The position numbers were made by a program, and so were the translations under genes. Below are positions 21,170 to 22,523 of a DNA stretch of 22,523 nucleotides, in pieces. The stretch is from the NCBI GenBank assembly GCA_035539855.1, contig DATLHO010000100.1:1-22523 (forward strand), written 5' to 3'. Under the pieces are notes generated by a model that had not been told where the DNA came from, did no database searches, and was given only the letters and a program-made list of their open reading frames with translations. Origin of the DNA: DATLHO01 sp035539855 (lineage in GTDB: Bacteria; Bacteroidota; Ignavibacteria; OLB7). How positions within the stretch are numbered: position 1 is the stretch's first letter; the number at the start of each line of letters is the position of its first letter.

Positions 21170-22523
21170 GGGCCGGGAGCGTCGTACTGTTCGCGACGAT
21201 CGTCGTCGTCGCGACGCCGTTCTGCGGCACGCTCAGCGCGCAGACCGTGGACATGACGCCGTCGAACGCGACCAGCGCCGACACGATGAAGTCGACCGCG
21301 CCGACAGCGGCGGCGCTGCTCGCCCGGGCGGACTCGCTGTTCGAAAGCGGTCATCGCGGCGAGGCGCTCGACGCCTACCTCGCGGTGCTCGCCGTCGATC
21401 CGTCGAGCTCGCGTGCGGTCTTCCGTCTGGCACAACTCGCGCCCGCGGGCAGCGACGAGTCGGGCGAGCTCTACGTGCTCTACACCGAGCTCGAGCCGGA
21501 CGATGAATGGGGATGGATCGCTCTTGCCGAGGATCGCACCGATGCCGGCGAGCTCGCCGACGCCGTCGCCGCCTACGATGCGGCGCTCGTCGTCGCTCCC
21601 GGTGAGCGCGATGCGGTCATCGGACGGGCGCACGTGTTAATGCTCGGCGATCTGGCTGGTGATGCGGCTGCGTCGCTCACGGACTGGGTGGCGGACCACG
21701 ACGGCGATCTCGAGGCGTGGCGCATGCTTGCGCGAGCCCTGCGCGAGATCGGAGACACCGAGCGCGAGCTCGACGCCCTCGAGCGCGTCGCGGCTCTCGA
21801 TCCGCTCGACCCGTCGCTGGAGCGCCGCGACGCGCTCCGCGCTCGCAACGCAATGGCGCTGCAGCCGACGATCGGTGGAAGCATCGACTCCGACGGAAGC
21901 GCGGTCACGCGCGTTGGTCTCTCCGGCGATGTCGCGCTGACGAGCCGATCGCGCATCGGCATACAGCTCGAGCGCGCGACCGCCGACGACGGTGATGGCG
22001 TGCAGAGCGCCGATCGCGGCCTTCTGTACTACTCGCTGCGCGGCGACGACGCCTTCCGACTCGATGCGCGCGCCGGCGTCGCGATGCGTGAGAACGCAAG
22101 CGGTCGCGCCTCGAACGCGTTCTCGCCGATCGGCCGCGTGCGCGCTCGCTTCGGCGGCGACGCCGAGCGCATCGGACTCGAGCTTCGGCTGCAACGCTCA
22201 CTGCAGGACGCGACCTCGACGCTCATCGAGAACGGGACGATCCTCGAGGAGGCGCTCGTCGCCCTGGAGATCCCCACGTCCGAATCGCTCCGGCTGCGTC
22301 TCCTCGGCGCCGGCGGCGCGATCGTCGATGGCTCGAAGCGGAACTGGCGCGTGCGCGCCGCGGGTGGTCCCGAGCTCATCGTCGCTCCGGGCGTGCGCAT
22401 CGGAGCGCAATACGACGGCACGATGTACACGGGACGCGGCAAGGGATACTTCGCTCCGTCACTCGCGCAGACGATCGAGGCGACGGCCTCCGCCGAGCTC
22501 GAGGAGCTCGGCGACTTCTCGCT
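21166..22523 (+). CDS. TPR plus outer-membrane beta-barrel-like protein (PgaA/YaiO-like), 3' end outside the window
   Basis: A GTG at 21166 opens a frame that stays open to the window edge, giving 452 visible residues. It starts with a signal peptide (MRAGSVVLFATIVVVATPFCGTLSAQ). Residues about 48-215 are TPR-like helical pairs (ALLARADSLFESGHRGEALDAYLAVLAVDPSS, LADAVAAYDAALVVAPGERDAVIGRAHVLM, LEAWRMLARALREIGDTERELDALERVAALDP). From about 225 the sequence turns into alternating strands with short turns, as in an outer-membrane barrel (RVGLSGDVALTSRSRIGIQLERA, AFRLDARAGVAMREN, PIGRVRARFGGDAERIGLELRLQRS). This order matches PgaA- or YaiO-like export proteins. The GTGA overlap couples it to the preceding gene. 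Confidence 0.75.
   Translation, partial: MRAGSVVLFATIVVVATPFCGTLSAQTVDMTPSNATSADTMKSTAPTAAALLARADSLFESGHRGEALDAYLAVLAVDPSSSRAVFRLAQLAPAGSDESGELYVLYTELEPDDEWGWIALAEDRTDAGELADAVAAYDAALVVAPGERDAVIGRAHVLMLGDLAGDAAASLTDWVADHDGDLEAWRMLARALREIGDTERELDALERVAALDPLDPSLERRDALRARNAMALQPTIGGSIDSDGSAVTRVGLSGDVALTSRSRIGIQLERATADDGDGVQSADRGLLYYSLRGDDAFRLDARAGVAMRENASGRASNAFSPIGRVRARFGGDAERIGLELRLQRSLQDATSTLIENGTILEEALVALEIPTSESLRLRLLGAGGAIVDGSKRNWRVRAAGGPELIVAPGVRIGAQYDGTMYTGRGKGYFAPSLAQTIEATASAELEELGDFS

Overview
The window is GC-rich DNA (roughly two thirds G+C by eye) from a Gram-negative bacterium, most likely of the FCB group (Bacteroidota/Chlorobiota-like, for example the Ignavibacteria/Kapabacteria side). 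The main support is three secreted proteins with or made of the C-terminal beta-sandwich ('YDALG/YDLLGR...GTYF/Y') used as a type IX secretion sorting signal or in FlgD-like Ig folds. Others are a signal-peptide lipoprotein, a TPR/beta-barrel-like outer-membrane candidate and many starts with weak Shine-Dalgarno sequences. The lineage is an inference; there is no rRNA or tRNA in the window.

Layout. 1-1459: a GlsB/YeaQ-type small membrane protein and a SAM methyltransferase, both on the minus strand, separated by a candidate 21-codon plus-strand reading frame with its own strong terminator. 1460-5353 (+): a secreted GH92 alpha-mannosidase with a sorting domain, an SRPBCC protein whose 3' end runs into a heptad-repeat hairpin, and a tiny secreted protein that is little more than a sorting/FlgD-like domain. 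5466-7658 (-): an unrecognised membrane protein and a thioredoxin-reductase-like flavoprotein. 7761-8700 (+): a small secreted carboxypeptidase-regulatory-like protein and an anchored ComEC-tail-like zinc-site protein. 8789-10038 (-): a Tudor-like protein translationally coupled to a lipoprotein. 10234-12165 (-): a secreted CAP-domain protein with FN3 repeats and a sorting domain. 12285-14765 (+): HrpB helicase. 14780-17924 (-): a probable three-gene operon (TPR-TM-propeller protein, nucleotidyltransferase-fold protein, TIM-barrel isomerase-like protein). 17931-18162: a striking nested inverted repeat built of phased 7-mers. 18151-19249 (-): a glycosyltransferase-like protein, a 20-bp tandem array and a small membrane protein. 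19636-end (+): an operon of a processive GT2 synthase, a small membrane protein and a TPR/beta-barrel-like protein cut by the window edge, which together look like an exopolysaccharide synthesis and export system.

Most genes are housekeeping or envelope genes. The least ordinary content is (i) two intergenic elements made of strictly 7-nt-phased repeats (GTYAGAK, and in one case an inner GTTRTTN family) arranged as inverted repeats and attached to the 3' ends of genes, (ii) the putative Pga-like operon at the right edge, the third gene of which starts at a GTG overlapping the preceding stop, and (iii) the free-standing sorting-domain protein.
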